From positions 53,026 to 117,025 of the forward strand of contig JANQOZ010000122.1 in NCBI GenBank assembly GCA_028285525.1: a stretch of 64,000 bases of DNA, given 5' to 3'. Below, one piece after another: positions 46,703-55,317 of the stretch. The notes beneath the pieces were generated by a model. The model was not told the DNA's origin. It did no database searches and saw only the letters and a program-made list of their open reading frames with translations. Position 1 is the first letter of the stretch. Every line of letters begins with the position of its first letter. The stretch is from Lysobacterales bacterium. GTDB lineage: Bacteria; Pseudomonadota; Gammaproteobacteria; Xanthomonadales; SZUA-38. The translations under genes and the position numbers were made by a program.

Positions 46703-47923
46703 ATGCCGAAACGCTCCCAAACTGTCATTACCGATCGACTGGTCAAATCCGCAAAATCTAAAGACAAGCCCTACGATGTCAGGGATCGTGATCTAAAGGG
46801 CTTCATGCTCCGCGTTACCCCAGCTGGCAGTAAGACCTACTACTGCAGTTGGGCTCGGGGAAAACGCAGCAGAATCGGCGACGCGAAGCTCATGACGCTC
46901 ACACGAGCCAGGGAGATTGCTGAGCAGAGAATTGCGGGCGCCAAGCGCGGGGAGGTACCCAAGCCTGAGATTCGGGCCAAAGTAGAAACACTGAGGTCCT
47001 TTGTAGAGGACCGATACACGGAATGGGCCAAGCAGGAACAGAAGCAGGGAGAATCCAACGCAAAACGAATCACCGGGGCTTTTCACGATCTTGCGGACAA
47101 GCCGCTTGACCGCATAACGGCTTGGCTCATCGATAAGTGGAAGGCTCAACGCCTAGCGGACGGAACCTCGCCAGCGACGGTAAACCGTGACCTCGCTCAA
47201 CTGAAGGCTGCCATGAACAAGGCTGCTGAGTGGGGCCTCATTGAAGAGAATCCCGTCACCGGCGTTAAACGGGCCAAAGGGGGCAGAGAAAGCCGCGTCA
47301 GGTATTTATCTCCGCAAGAAGTGAAGCGGCTGATGAGCGCACTAGACAAGCGGGAATCACGTATCCGGACGGAGCGTGCCAGCGGTAACGCCTGGCGGCG
47401 GGAGCGCGGCTACACCGAGTTCCCAGAGATTTCGGGCGGCAAGTTTGCCGACCATCTTAAGCCTTTGGTGCAGCTGTCAATCAACACCGGCCTTCGCTGG
47501 GGCGAGGCGTCTTCTCTTACGTGGGACAATACCCGTCTTGGCAAAACCCCAACCCTGACAGTGGAGGCGGCCCACGCCAAAAGCGGGAAAACTCGACACA
47601 TACCCTTAAATGCGAAAGCAGTCGAAGTACTTAAGAAATGGAAAGAGCAGTCGAAATCGTCGGGTTACGTGTTTCCTGGCGAAGGGGGAGGGCGGCTAGT
47701 TAGCGTCCGAAAGTCTTGGGGCAAATTGCTCAAAGACGCCAAGATCACCGACTTTCGATGGCATGACCTGCGACACCACTTTGCCAGCCAGCTGGTCATG
47801 AAGGGCGTGGACCTCAACACCGTCAGGGAGCTACTCGGGCATGGCTCGATTGATATGACTCTGGTTTACGCCCACTTGGCGCCGGAACATAAGGCAGCAG
47901 CGGTAGCACTTCTCGATGGATGA
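46703..47923 (+). CDS. int: Tyrosine recombinase integrase
   Basis: A 406-residue site-specific recombinase that inserts and excises the element at the tRNA-Pro gene. I choose ATG 46703, giving a typical start (MPKRSQTVITDRLVK) for the P4-like integrase group, whose N-terminal arm-binding DUF4102-like domain follows (DRDLKGFMLRVTPAGSKTYY). The catalytic residues are visible: Arg265 in NTGLRWGEA, His354-x-x-Arg357 in HDLRHHFAS, His380 in LLGHGSI and the nucleophile Tyr389 in LVYAHL. It lies 132 nt inside the left repeat. Its 3' end overlaps the next gene by 8 nt, so both may be cotranscribed. Short CTGTC direct repeats around 46630-46660 upstream could be arm sites. Confidence 0.95.
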   Translation: MPKRSQTVITDRLVKSAKSKDKPYDVRDRDLKGFMLRVTPAGSKTYYCSWARGKRSRIGDAKLMTLTRAREIAEQRIAGAKRGEVPKPEIRAKVETLRSFVEDRYTEWAKQEQKQGESNAKRITGAFHDLADKPLDRITAWLIDKWKAQRLADGTSPATVNRDLAQLKAAMNKAAEWGLIEENPVTGVKRAKGGRESRVRYLSPQEVKRLMSALDKRESRIRTERASGNAWRRERGYTEFPEISGGKFADHLKPLVQLSINTGLRWGEASSLTWDNTRLGKTPTLTVEAAHAKSGKTRHIPLNAKAVEVLKKWKEQSKSSGYVFPGEGGGRLVSVRKSWGKLLKDAKITDFRWHDLRHHFASQLVMKGVDLNTVRELLGHGSIDMTLVYAHLAPEHKAAAVALLDG

Positions 47924-48479
47924 ACTCTCCTTCGATGAACACGATTTCGCTCAGTATCAAGCGGAAGCTGCGGCTGATGGCGATATTGACTCCTGTGTTG
48001 AAGTGTTACGAGTCGCAGTCCACCACTTAAGCTGCCAAAACGCTGACCCCAGATTGAGTTACGCGGCCGAAATGATCGAAAGGTTGGTCTACAGCTCAAA
48101 CCCTGGCTCGCCTCAGGAGATCACCGGTGAGCAACGGTCTGCTGTAGCCGACCTGTTTGGAACGAAAAACTCTAGGGATGGCGGCCGGCCAAGCTACAGA
48201 CGGCGTATTGCAGCACTGGACGCTTACTTGAGACTAGAGTTCGGGATCACCGTAAAGAAGCGGCGCCAAGAGATCATCGAGCTTCAGTGCGAATACCTTG
48301 ACCTGCCTGGCGGCACTGAGTCGACTGTCAAAAAGGCGCGCAGAGAGTTTGAAAAAGTCCTATCTGCCATGATCGAGCGGCGAGGGGAGGAAAAGGGTAG
48401 ACGTCTCCTGCTTGAGCTGTGCCGAAGCTACACGCCTGGCATACGAGCCGTTATCGAGTCCATAGACTCGGAGGGGTAG
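47916..48479 (+). CDS. Hypothetical protein overlapping int
   Basis: A 187-residue protein without a family I recognise. It starts 8 nt before the integrase stop, so translation is coupled. The second half is basic (YRRRIAALDAYLRLEFGI, TVKKARREFEKVLSAMIERR) and helical, which could suit nucleic-acid binding. Residues 1-60 are acidic. It is probably a control or replication-associated gene of the element, by position only. Confidence 0.7.
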   Translation: MDELSFDEHDFAQYQAEAAADGDIDSCVEVLRVAVHHLSCQNADPRLSYAAEMIERLVYSSNPGSPQEITGEQRSAVADLFGTKNSRDGGRPSYRRRIAALDAYLRLEFGITVKKRRQEIIELQCEYLDLPGGTESTVKKARREFEKVLSAMIERRGEEKGRRLLLELCRSYTPGIRAVIESIDSEG

Positions 48480-48581
48480 AAACCTACCTCTGGTTTTCAT
48501 CCCCCCGTTTTTCCTAGCTCGTGTTCATCTACGCGAGACGGCTGCATTGGGTAGCCGACAAACACAGACTAGGAGCGTCAC

Positions 48582-48791
48582 ATGAACAAACTCGCGCTTT
48601 CAGTCGATGAGGCTGCAGAAGCAGCTGGCGTCGGCAGAGACCTTGTTTACCGAGCCATCAACGATGGCAGCCTCAAGACCGCCAAGATTGGAAAGCGGCG
48701 TCTTATCCGGATCGCGGATTTAGATTCATGGTTGGATTTGGCGGTCACCCGAACAACTGAAGCGATGGGTTTCACTGGAGAAGCAGCATGA
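48582..48791 (+). CDS. AlpA/excisionase-type helix-turn-helix protein
   Basis: A 69-residue DNA-binding protein of the excisionase family (MerR-like winged helix): LSVDEAAEAAGVGRDLVYRA, a turn, then GSLKTAKIGKRRLIRIADLD and SWLDL. AGGAG is located 6 nt upstream of the ATG at 48582. In satellites and P4-like elements such proteins activate integrase expression or direct excision. The ATGA overlap with the following gene makes it the first of four overlapping genes (to 49805). Confidence 0.85.
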   Translation: MNKLALSVDEAAEAAGVGRDLVYRAINDGSLKTAKIGKRRLIRIADLDSWLDLAVTRTTEAMGFTGEAA

Positions 48792-48979
48792 AATCAGAAC
48801 ACCTGACATATCAGGGAGACCCCATCGGAAAAATCATTGAGGTCGCTCAATCTCAATTCAGGTTCGAACCGCTTTCGGAAAACGAGTTGGCCTTTTTCGG
48901 GGTCGAGGATCACTTGTTCCACGACAGGGACGAACTCAAAGCGGCCGTGTTTTCGCGACTAAGAATGGCGGCGGCATGA
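48788..48979 (+). CDS. Small hypothetical protein
   Basis: A 63-residue acidic protein between the excisionase and the next gene, overlapping each by 4 nt (ATGA at both ends). No motif recognised. The tight packing supports that it is translated. Confidence 0.6.
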   Translation: MKSEHLTYQGDPIGKIIEVAQSQFRFEPLSENELAFFGVEDHLFHDRDELKAAVFSRLRMAAA

Positions 48980-49347
48980 TTGTGCAAATCAGCCCCGAAT
49001 TGCGGGTTGCAGCTGACAGTATGCAATGGGTTATTCAGCAACCTTCAACAGCCAAGGACAGAGACTGGAGACCCGTAAATTGGGGTGCTTACCATGCGTC
49101 TCTCGGTAATGCTCTCAGAAGGGTCGCACGGTACGAATTTATGGCCGTGCAGGAGACTGTCAGCCTGCGCCAGTGCCACGATCTCTGCGAGCGAATAGCG
49201 ACCCTGCTGTCAGCAACTTTAGAAGCTCCTGCAGGGTCTGGCCCGACACTCGAAAAGCTGCGTGAATCGGCATTAAAAAACCCGGCTGGCGGGCCGGGTC
49301 TGGAAACGAATTCTGCAACGGGCATTGATCAGGATTCGATGACGTGA
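48976..49347 (+). CDS. Hypothetical protein of the early operon
   Basis: A 123-residue helical protein, unknown family. It overlaps its neighbours by 4 nt on both sides. The last 28 residues (from about LKNPAGGPGLE) are encoded by a strong inverted repeat that reads as an intrinsic terminator on the opposite strand, so the C-terminal tail may be a by-product of that element rather than a folded part. Confidence 0.6.
   Translation: MIVQISPELRVAADSMQWVIQQPSTAKDRDWRPVNWGAYHASLGNALRRVARYEFMAVQETVSLRQCHDLCERIATLLSATLEAPAGSGPTLEKLRESALKNPAGGPGLETNSATGIDQDSMT
49275..49299 (-). terminator. Leftward intrinsic terminator inside a rightward gene
   Basis: A perfect 7-bp GC-rich stem (ACCCGGC at 49280-49286 with GCCGGGT at 49293-49299) and 6-nt loop. 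Read leftward, the stem is followed by six Ts (AAAAAA at 49275-49280 on the + strand). It has no T-run for rightward transcription. The only leftward gene able to feed it is at 50195-50932. Confidence 0.7.
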
Positions 49348-49805
49348 GTTTACCAGAAAACGTCATTGCCATGGACGGCCCTGGCTTTTTTGAAGTCGAG
49401 GGTGAAGCGTTCACTGTCGTTCCAGATGGCACGTACGACTTGAAGTTCATCGAATGGGAGACGCGCTCATATTGGAACGCACCCAAGGTTGAGTTCCGGT
49501 TCAGGATCGTGACCCCCGGCGACTACTTTGACCTACCGTTGAGTCGCTTCTACAACATCCGTAGATCGAAAGGGAAGTTCGGACGCAACGGCGGATTTGT
49601 AGCGCCGAAATCTGGTGACCTCGTTCGAGAGCTTTCAAAGGTTTTTCCTATCTACAGGCCTGACCGGATTCCGATGAGTCACCTCGAAAACCACATCATC
49701 GTCGGCAAGACCAGGACAGTGAGAAAAGACTTCCGGCAGAAAAAATTGGCGGCCCCAGTTAGGTACTCAATTCTCAGCGAACTGCTGAAGGTAAGGAAGC
49801 TTTGA
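49344..49805 (+). CDS. Hypothetical phage/plasmid-type protein
   Basis: A 153-residue protein with beta-rich N-terminal half (EAFTVVPDGTYDLKFIEWET, KVEFRFRIVTPGDYFDLPLS). The C-terminal half is basic (GKTRTVRKDFRQKKLAAPVR). The shape is reminiscent of small single-strand DNA-binding or recombination accessory proteins of phages (DUF669-like), but I cannot confirm that. It overlaps the preceding gene by 4 nt and ends in the stem of a hairpin that starts the structured stretch. Confidence 0.6.
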   Translation: MSLPENVIAMDGPGFFEVEGEAFTVVPDGTYDLKFIEWETRSYWNAPKVEFRFRIVTPGDYFDLPLSRFYNIRRSKGKFGRNGGFVAPKSGDLVRELSKVFPIYRPDRIPMSHLENHIIVGKTRTVRKDFRQKKLAAPVRYSILSELLKVRKL

Positions 49806-50022
49806 GCTTACCTAACCTTACCTTACCTAACCCACCTTACCCGCCCCTACTAAAGAACCCCCTTCAGGCCAGGCGTGGCAAGGGTTTCCAGAGATTCCAA
49901 TGGCAGCGAAATTTGCTGCTGGAACCGAGTACGGCGCTTGAGACTGTAGACGCCGTGACATCTAACCACTACCGCTCTACACACCGGCGCGGGGGCTTCC
50001 TGCGGGGAGTCTCCGCCCGGTG
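49788..50022. other. Structured non-coding region with tandem repeats and hairpins
   Basis: About 235 nt with an unusual density of inverted repeats. First is an imperfect hairpin 49788-49819 spanning the stop codon of the previous gene, followed by CTTACC(TAAC) tandem units to 49845. A second hairpin at 49895-49924 pairs TTCCA/TGGAA and GCAGC/GCTGC around a 7-nt loop. A third pairs ACGGCG 49931-49936 with CGCCGT 49951-49956. TGTAGA 49945-49950 also matches TCTACA 49976-49981. The last pairs CACCGG 49982-49987 with CCGGTG 50017-50022, enclosing GCGG/CCGC. An 86-codon frame here (49802-50062) has no family features. A replication origin, a structured RNA or a decayed tRNA-like gene are possible. 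Confidence 0.55.
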
Positions 50023-50194
50023 CTCAAGGAATCAATTACGCACTACTTTCGTTGCCGCATGAGCCGGGGTCTGCTGACGATGAAAATGAGATAACAGAGA
50101 TATTCGTTGAGTGAGCAATTTGACGAGCAGCACAGTATCGAGTCGGGAATGGTGTTGATGGACAGGCTTGGCCAGGCTTTGTGAATCGACGGAC

Positions 50195-50932
50195 TCATTC
50201 ACCAAGGCAGGCAACGAGTTTCTCTGGATCTCTGTCGGATTTTTGCACGCACTCATCAAGGGTGGCGTTGCACATGTACTGGGCTCGTAAACAAAATGGT
50301 GCGCAGTCGTCCTTTTTCGAGACTTGGTCACAACGCACCGCTTCATCGCGATAGAGCGATTTGTAGGCAGCTAGTGCCTTTTGTTGTTCAATATCTACAA
50401 TAGAGGGAATCATCAATGCCTGCGAGATTGAAGTCGCCGCATTGGCAAGTGAGAAACGGGTGTCTTTGTAACCGCCAGTGAACAAATAATACCTCACTAC
50501 GGCATTTTCGCCCGTCATTAACTGTATGAGGATCTTACTGAGGCCTTCTTCATACTGACCATGCCAAATCAAAAAATTTACCCACTTGGGCTTCCAATCA
50601 AAAGCTGCGCCGACCTCGTACCGACGAAGGAACTCGTCGGTAGTTCTAGTATTCGCAAGATCGATGGGCTCGTTCTTGTCTATCCTTAGCTTCGGCGGAA
50701 GCTCAGGATCGAGCTGATCTGTCGATTGAGAAGAGATCTGAAAATTTGCCCACACTTGCCCGGTCTCTGGTATTCGGTAGATGGATAGTTTGTGACCGGA
50801 ATCGTTAAGTACAACCGCACTCTTTTTATTCTCGTCGGTCATCGCATCGATTTCTTCGTGAAACTCCCACTTTGCTTCCGCAGTTCCGAAAATCACGAGC
50901 GCTGCAGCCGCAAGCAAGAATGACTTAACCAT
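50195..50932 (-). CDS. Exported hypothetical protein
   Basis: A 245-residue protein. ATG 50932 gives a clear Sec signal (VKSFLLAAAALVIFGTAEA, cleavage near residue 21). The mature part begins KWEFHEEIDAMTDENKKSAV, a pattern shared by several exported proteins of phage or T6SS neighbourhoods (VasI-like), then an all-beta/alpha domain ending in a cysteine cluster (CAPFCLRAQYMCNATLDEC). The frame stays open upstream to 51136 with another hydrophobic stretch, so a longer 313-aa form is possible. It runs leftward, against the early operon, and its transcript could reach the terminator at 49275. Confidence 0.7.
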   Translation of the reverse strand: MVKSFLLAAAALVIFGTAEAKWEFHEEIDAMTDENKKSAVVLNDSGHKLSIYRIPETGQVWANFQISSQSTDQLDPELPPKLRIDKNEPIDLANTRTTDEFLRRYEVGAAFDWKPKWVNFLIWHGQYEEGLSKILIQLMTGENAVVRYYLFTGGYKDTRFSLANAATSISQALMIPSIVDIEQQKALAAYKSLYRDEAVRCDQVSKKDDCAPFCLRAQYMCNATLDECVQKSDRDPEKLVACLGE

Positions 50933-51415
50933 GCGCTTAATGCTGCCTCCAACGAACAACCCACAACTCTGACCGACGTTGCTACATGGAGAACGGAAGG
51001 TCGCGTCAGAAAGCTCCGGCCTTTGCGTCACGACTGCTTTCAAGAACTCCCGAAGATAGGTGCGATAAAGAACCCCAATGACAAATGCTGCTGCGCAGAT
51101 TAGTTGCCCGAGTATCACTGCTGCTTCAACTTTCAAATGTAACTCTACCTCATGGGATCCGGGATTAGAGTAGCAGCAGTTCCGCTTTGGCTCACCTGTC
51201 TTTAACCTAGCGAAAGACTGGCTTTAAGAGCAGCCAATGATATTTTTTGGCCTAAGCAGCTTTCGTGTGCCCTAACGCCCTCAGTTTCCGATTGAGAAAG
51301 CAGGTTCGGGCTCGATGGAAGTCGCAAGCGGCCCCATTTCTCGGCGCATGTCGCTGTGTCCTACATTGGAAGGAAAGCGTTGACAAATAGCCAACCCAAA
51401 AACTTACCGCCAAGA
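50933..51415. other. Region between two leftward cargo genes
   Basis: About 480 nt. The left 200 nt are an in-frame extension of the gene at 50195-50932 with one predicted membrane helix (AAVILGQLICAAAFVIGVLY), which may be a real longer N-terminus or a lost separate gene. From 51140 to 51415 I see no gene; a promoter for the 50195 gene is likely here but not identified. Confidence 0.4.
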
Positions 51416-53701
51416 TCAAAACTCGATTTCGAACCCCCAGTCTCCGTTCGGATCTGAATTATCCGCCCAGACACAGTCTATCGTGCCGACAATCAAGTGA
51501 GTTGCCCCTTCAGGAATTTCAGTCTCGACCTCGAGAAAAAGGCTGAAATCAAAATCGATATCTTGTGTCGCCAAGTTTGGGACATCGAGGCAGGTATCTT
51601 GGGTTTGAAACTCAACCAAATCGGTCTGAATGGGGTCTACTTCGCTTGATGAAGAGAAAAGCGCCCCTATCGAAATCCATGCGTCATCCGCTCCCACGCC
51701 CCCGCTAAATGCCCCTGTCCGTCGAAGTCTCACTGTGTCACCAGTTGTCAGGCCAAGCTCAGAAAGCTCAAGAACAACGGGCGGGTTCGTCTGGTCACCA
51801 TCAGACAATGTAGTCAAATAAGTTTGTGTTGGGTCCATGGGAATCCTCCTGATTTCTGCACCAATCCGCTGCGCTCCACCTGCGTAGGGTGAGACATTAC
51901 TGAGCGAGTCGATGCTGACCCTGGGGTAAAGTTCAGCGCCAGCCGAACCATCTGTGCTTATGAAGCTTACTCGGGCGGCAGAGTCTACGATTGGGGCGGA
52001 AGCCACTTCGACCAGAGTTTCGTCGAATCGTTGCAGCAATCTAGCCACCCCTGAAAAACTCTGTGAGCCGACACCAGGAAACACGGTAACGTCAAACTCA
52101 ACGGGGTCCACGAGGTCGCAGCCGTTTTCTGGACAGTCTGGCTCCAGTGTCACAGCGCTCGGCGAGGCGACGATAGTAGTTAACGATTCAATGAGCGTAA
52201 TCGGTGTCTCAGGAAATACTCCAATATCTTCAAAGTCGGTAAGGTAGTCAGCGATGCTTTCGACTATGTCGCCAAACCTGGTCTCGCTGATTGGCTCGAA
52301 TTCTGGATCTAACGAAACCCTTGTGCCGCCTTTAACGCTCCATTTCGGGCCCGAGTACTGAGAATCGTCAGGTGAAAATGGCTCGTCAATTTCCAAGTTA
52401 AATTCGAACAGCCCGCGCAAATCAAACAGATCAATGTCAAAAAGGTTCACGGTCACTGCGCCTAAACCCAGGTTTATCGCCAGTTCCAACTCTGCGCCCG
52501 CCGATGCTTGCACCGTTGTATTTAGGTTGCCTCCCGAAAATTCAAAAAAGCGATTTCTTCCCTCTGGAAGCGTAGACCGGAGGGTGCCACCGCTGTTAGC
52601 GAATGAGTCCCAGGTTCCGGAGGCCGAGTCCAAAGCAATGGTCCCGCTAATGTCCCTGGAGAACTGAAAGATCGGAGACAACACGTTCAAACTACCCGCC
52701 CCCTCGGAAAGCTCTGCCGAAATGACGTATTTCGGTTCAAGAGCCAAGTCGATACGTACGGGACCGATTGGTATCGGCAGAAATGGAAAATCGGGGCCTT
52801 CAAGGATGCATTGTGCCAACTGATTGAGAGCTAACTCTGCTTCAACTTGGCCAACGAAAACTTCTCCCGAAAGCGTTGCGTTAGCAGAGACGAGCAGCCC
52901 ATTGGAATTTATCTGAAGCTGCGTTGATCCAGCGACCTCTAGGTTATTAAGCGATGGAAGGTCTTCGATCGCTATCGACGCACCACCCATGACTTCGCGA
53001 TTACATTCAAGACTCGCCCCTTTCGCTAATGGTGCAGATGTATCGAAAGGCCGCGCTTTTCGTCCATAAGACTCGACCGCAATATCCATCGAATCAAAGA
53101 GCTCTCCAAGCTGGACGAACTCACCCTCAATGCTCACGGCGCTGGCGCGGAGCTGGATACTTACTACTCGGGCCAGAATTCCCGCGAGATCTCCCGACGC
53201 CACAATTTGGCCTGGCTGTAAGCTCTCGGTAATTGGCGTGCGGACCAGCGATATGCTTTGGGTTTCGCCCTCACGGGGCGACTGACCTTGAATCACATCT
53301 GAGCTGCTGATCATGACGGCCCCGGCCGCCAAATCGGCAAATATGATTGGGATCCGAACTTCTTCCATTCCGTAGGCGAGGCGACCCACCAGCTGTGTCG
53401 ATCCGACGGCAAAACCAGAGCTAGCGACAGTCACGGAATCGTCAGTCTGAACAGTGATTTCAGCCAAAGAACCATCAGTGAGACACCAATCGACGGGCTC
53501 CTCAGAAGGCACACCGTCTACAAAGCGAGATTCAACAGAGAACTGAGCGGCTTGATCACTGGAAGTGAAGATGGCAGACCCGTCACTCACAACCTTTAGA
53601 TCAGGTCGCTGCTCGAAGCCACCGCGGAATAGAGGCCGTTCGCAGGCGGAGTATGCAATCGGGTTGACAAGGAGAAGGAATAGTGGAGCTAGGGCTTTCA
53701 C
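51416..53701 (-). CDS. Large exported beta-rich protein with N-terminal RGGFE tag (element cargo)
   Basis: A 761-residue protein with a signal peptide (LAPLFLLLVNPIAYSA, cleavage near residue 18), followed at once by CERPLFRGGFEQ, the same short tag found in four chromosomal proteins of the window. Residues 35-170 have Ig-like character (VVSDGSAIFTSSDQAAQFSV). The rest is strand-rich with many Ser/Gly/Asp turns and no enzyme motif. It is the longest cargo gene of the element, and its tag suggests it was built in, or adapted to, a host of the same lineage. Confidence 0.75.
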   Translation of the reverse strand: MKALAPLFLLLVNPIAYSACERPLFRGGFEQRPDLKVVSDGSAIFTSSDQAAQFSVESRFVDGVPSEEPVDWCLTDGSLAEITVQTDDSVTVASSGFAVGSTQLVGRLAYGMEEVRIPIIFADLAAGAVMISSSDVIQGQSPREGETQSISLVRTPITESLQPGQIVASGDLAGILARVVSIQLRASAVSIEGEFVQLGELFDSMDIAVESYGRKARPFDTSAPLAKGASLECNREVMGGASIAIEDLPSLNNLEVAGSTQLQINSNGLLVSANATLSGEVFVGQVEAELALNQLAQCILEGPDFPFLPIPIGPVRIDLALEPKYVISAELSEGAGSLNVLSPIFQFSRDISGTIALDSASGTWDSFANSGGTLRSTLPEGRNRFFEFSGGNLNTTVQASAGAELELAINLGLGAVTVNLFDIDLFDLRGLFEFNLEIDEPFSPDDSQYSGPKWSVKGGTRVSLDPEFEPISETRFGDIVESIADYLTDFEDIGVFPETPITLIESLTTIVASPSAVTLEPDCPENGCDLVDPVEFDVTVFPGVGSQSFSGVARLLQRFDETLVEVASAPIVDSAARVSFISTDGSAGAELYPRVSIDSLSNVSPYAGGAQRIGAEIRRIPMDPTQTYLTTLSDGDQTNPPVVLELSELGLTTGDTVRLRRTGAFSGGVGADDAWISIGALFSSSSEVDPIQTDLVEFQTQDTCLDVPNLATQDIDFDFSLFLEVETEIPEGATHLIVGTIDCVWADNSDPNGDWGFEIEF

Positions 53702-53922
53702 AATTGAAAAATAGGATCAGAGCCACGACGGCCACACGCTACAGAAAAAAAAGCGATCATTTCATGATTTTGGGTGTCGGCGAAGATGCGAAGTCCAAGA
53801 TAAGTTATTGCCTCAAAAAATTGGGGGTTTTTGCCCAAAAATCGACTAAATTTTTTCTTTTGTTTAAAATTCCCTGAGACAGCCGAAACTCCTCATTCGA
53901 ATCGTTTACCACCGGACATGAT

Positions 53923-55143
53923 ATGAAATTCGTGATTTTCCTCTCAACTCTTATAGCAGCATCCTTCCTCACTAGCCCCGCAAGAGCGAGTGATTACCTC
54001 GACCACTGCGACAGGGTTCTAGAAAGCGGAATAAGAAACAACTACTCAGTGGATTCGCTCAATTTATACAAAGACTACCTACGTGAGATTCTGAGTTATT
54101 CGCGTGACGAGCTGGCCGACTACGTCACTACAAAGGATAGTTCCATTGCAGTTCCGATTCCGATAGCGAAAACAATACTTGACGCGGAGGCGAGCAATTC
54201 AGCTACAGGTAAATTACTTCAGCAGCTCAGGACAAAGTACTCATCCGATCTGACACAAGAAATTACCGAGCAAGATTTCGAATCCGTTGCTTCGGACGTA
54301 ATTGACAAGAACATACTGAACGCCTGGAACCAGTGCATCGAAGATATCGGAACACGAAGCGGTGGAATCGTGTATCAGGTGAATGGAAGGGAAAACGAGG
54401 TATTTAGCGTCACCTATCGATATGTACCTGACAAAGAATCGGACCCCCGAGCCGTCACCGTGACAGGTCTAACGGTGACTGGCGGAGGCACTAGACACAT
54501 ACCAACTCGAATAAAAGAGGGGACAGTCTTGCGTCGCTATACCGGATATACGCAAATGTTCCGAAGGACCCAGCCAGCAACCCCTGTGTCCATCCAGATG
54601 GACATAGAAGGTCAAGATGGAGTTAAGGTCTCCGTGGCAGGCCTGAAGCCCCAGGACGTCATTCCTGTCGGCACTGTAATAACGTCAGTGCTGCCATGGT
54701 CCATGTTTGCGCAAACAGCAAATGACAGCGCTAGCTTTGACCCAAATACGAACAAGTGGGCCCCTTGTGACGCTAGGAGCATACGGGGATCTGAACTCGC
54801 TCGTCTAGGCGGAGGGCCTACAACGCCCGATTTGCGAGGCGTTTTCACCCGAGGATTAAACAGCTTTGCTGCTGACGAACCAGACCCAGTCGCTGAAAGG
54901 CAAAGGGACCCTGATTTACGAAGAAAGGTCGGTAGCTTCCAGGATCACAGCACCGGCGAACACTCGCATTTCTTTCGAGGTAGCGGTGCCGCGCTAACAA
55001 CCGCCGACAACGGAAGCGACAGAAAAAACCTCTGGCACGACGGCGACTATTCACAGAGCACTGAAAGGGAAACACATAAGAACCCGATTGGTGAGACTCG
55101 GCCTAAAAACGTCGCAGTGTATTTCTATATCAAAATTAACTAG
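53923..55143 (+). CDS. Exported protein with C-terminal tail-collar-type domain
   Basis: A 406-residue protein. Residues 1-22 are a Sec signal (FVIFLSTLIAASFLTSPARA). A helical part follows to about residue 140, then a strand region. From about 245 to the end the sequence resembles phage tail-collar domains: PVGTVITSVLPWSMF, WAPCDARSIRGSEL, TPDLRGVFTRGLNSF and the closing RPKNVAVYFYIKI. In phages this domain sits at the tail tip or fibre. Here it is fused to a secretion signal, so it should be exported by the cell, not assembled on a virion in the cytoplasm. It lies 221 nt from the divergent cargo gene. Function unknown. Confidence 0.82.
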   Translation: MKFVIFLSTLIAASFLTSPARASDYLDHCDRVLESGIRNNYSVDSLNLYKDYLREILSYSRDELADYVTTKDSSIAVPIPIAKTILDAEASNSATGKLLQQLRTKYSSDLTQEITEQDFESVASDVIDKNILNAWNQCIEDIGTRSGGIVYQVNGRENEVFSVTYRYVPDKESDPRAVTVTGLTVTGGGTRHIPTRIKEGTVLRRYTGYTQMFRRTQPATPVSIQMDIEGQDGVKVSVAGLKPQDVIPVGTVITSVLPWSMFAQTANDSASFDPNTNKWAPCDARSIRGSELARLGGGPTTPDLRGVFTRGLNSFAADEPDPVAERQRDPDLRRKVGSFQDHSTGEHSHFFRGSGAALTTADNGSDRKNLWHDGDYSQSTERETHKNPIGETRPKNVAVYFYIKIN

Positions 55144-55317
55144 CGCGTTGAACGTGCCTCACCTGGTTTCTCCAACGAATGGGGTCAGACGTCACTGAGG
55201 TGTTCGTTCTAATGCGCAAAAAACCAAATAAGAGGCCTTGGCGACAAGTTCAGTTGGAAACTAGTTGCGCGGTAACCGGTGTCAAATTTAACCAACACTT
55301 ATAGGTTGAGTGGAAAT

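Noticed and set aside
49921..50022. tRNA-like stretch on the minus strand
   Set aside because: Some D-arm-like and anticodon-stem-like pieces occur, but acceptor and T-arms do not pair, so I do not call a tRNA.
49802..50062. 86-codon frame after the early operon
   Set aside because: Proline-rich start made by the CTTACC repeats, no ribosome site, and it covers the hairpin cluster; coding is unlikely.
53821..53862. Hairpin TTGGG/CCCAA followed by a T-rich run
   Set aside because: It lies between two divergent gene starts, where a terminator has no clear upstream gene, and the T-run is 10 nt away from the stem.
53683..53877. 64-codon frame overlapping the start of the 51416-53701 gene
   Set aside because: Lys/Phe-rich AT-biased composition, no family features, and it runs over the signal-peptide region of the opposite gene.
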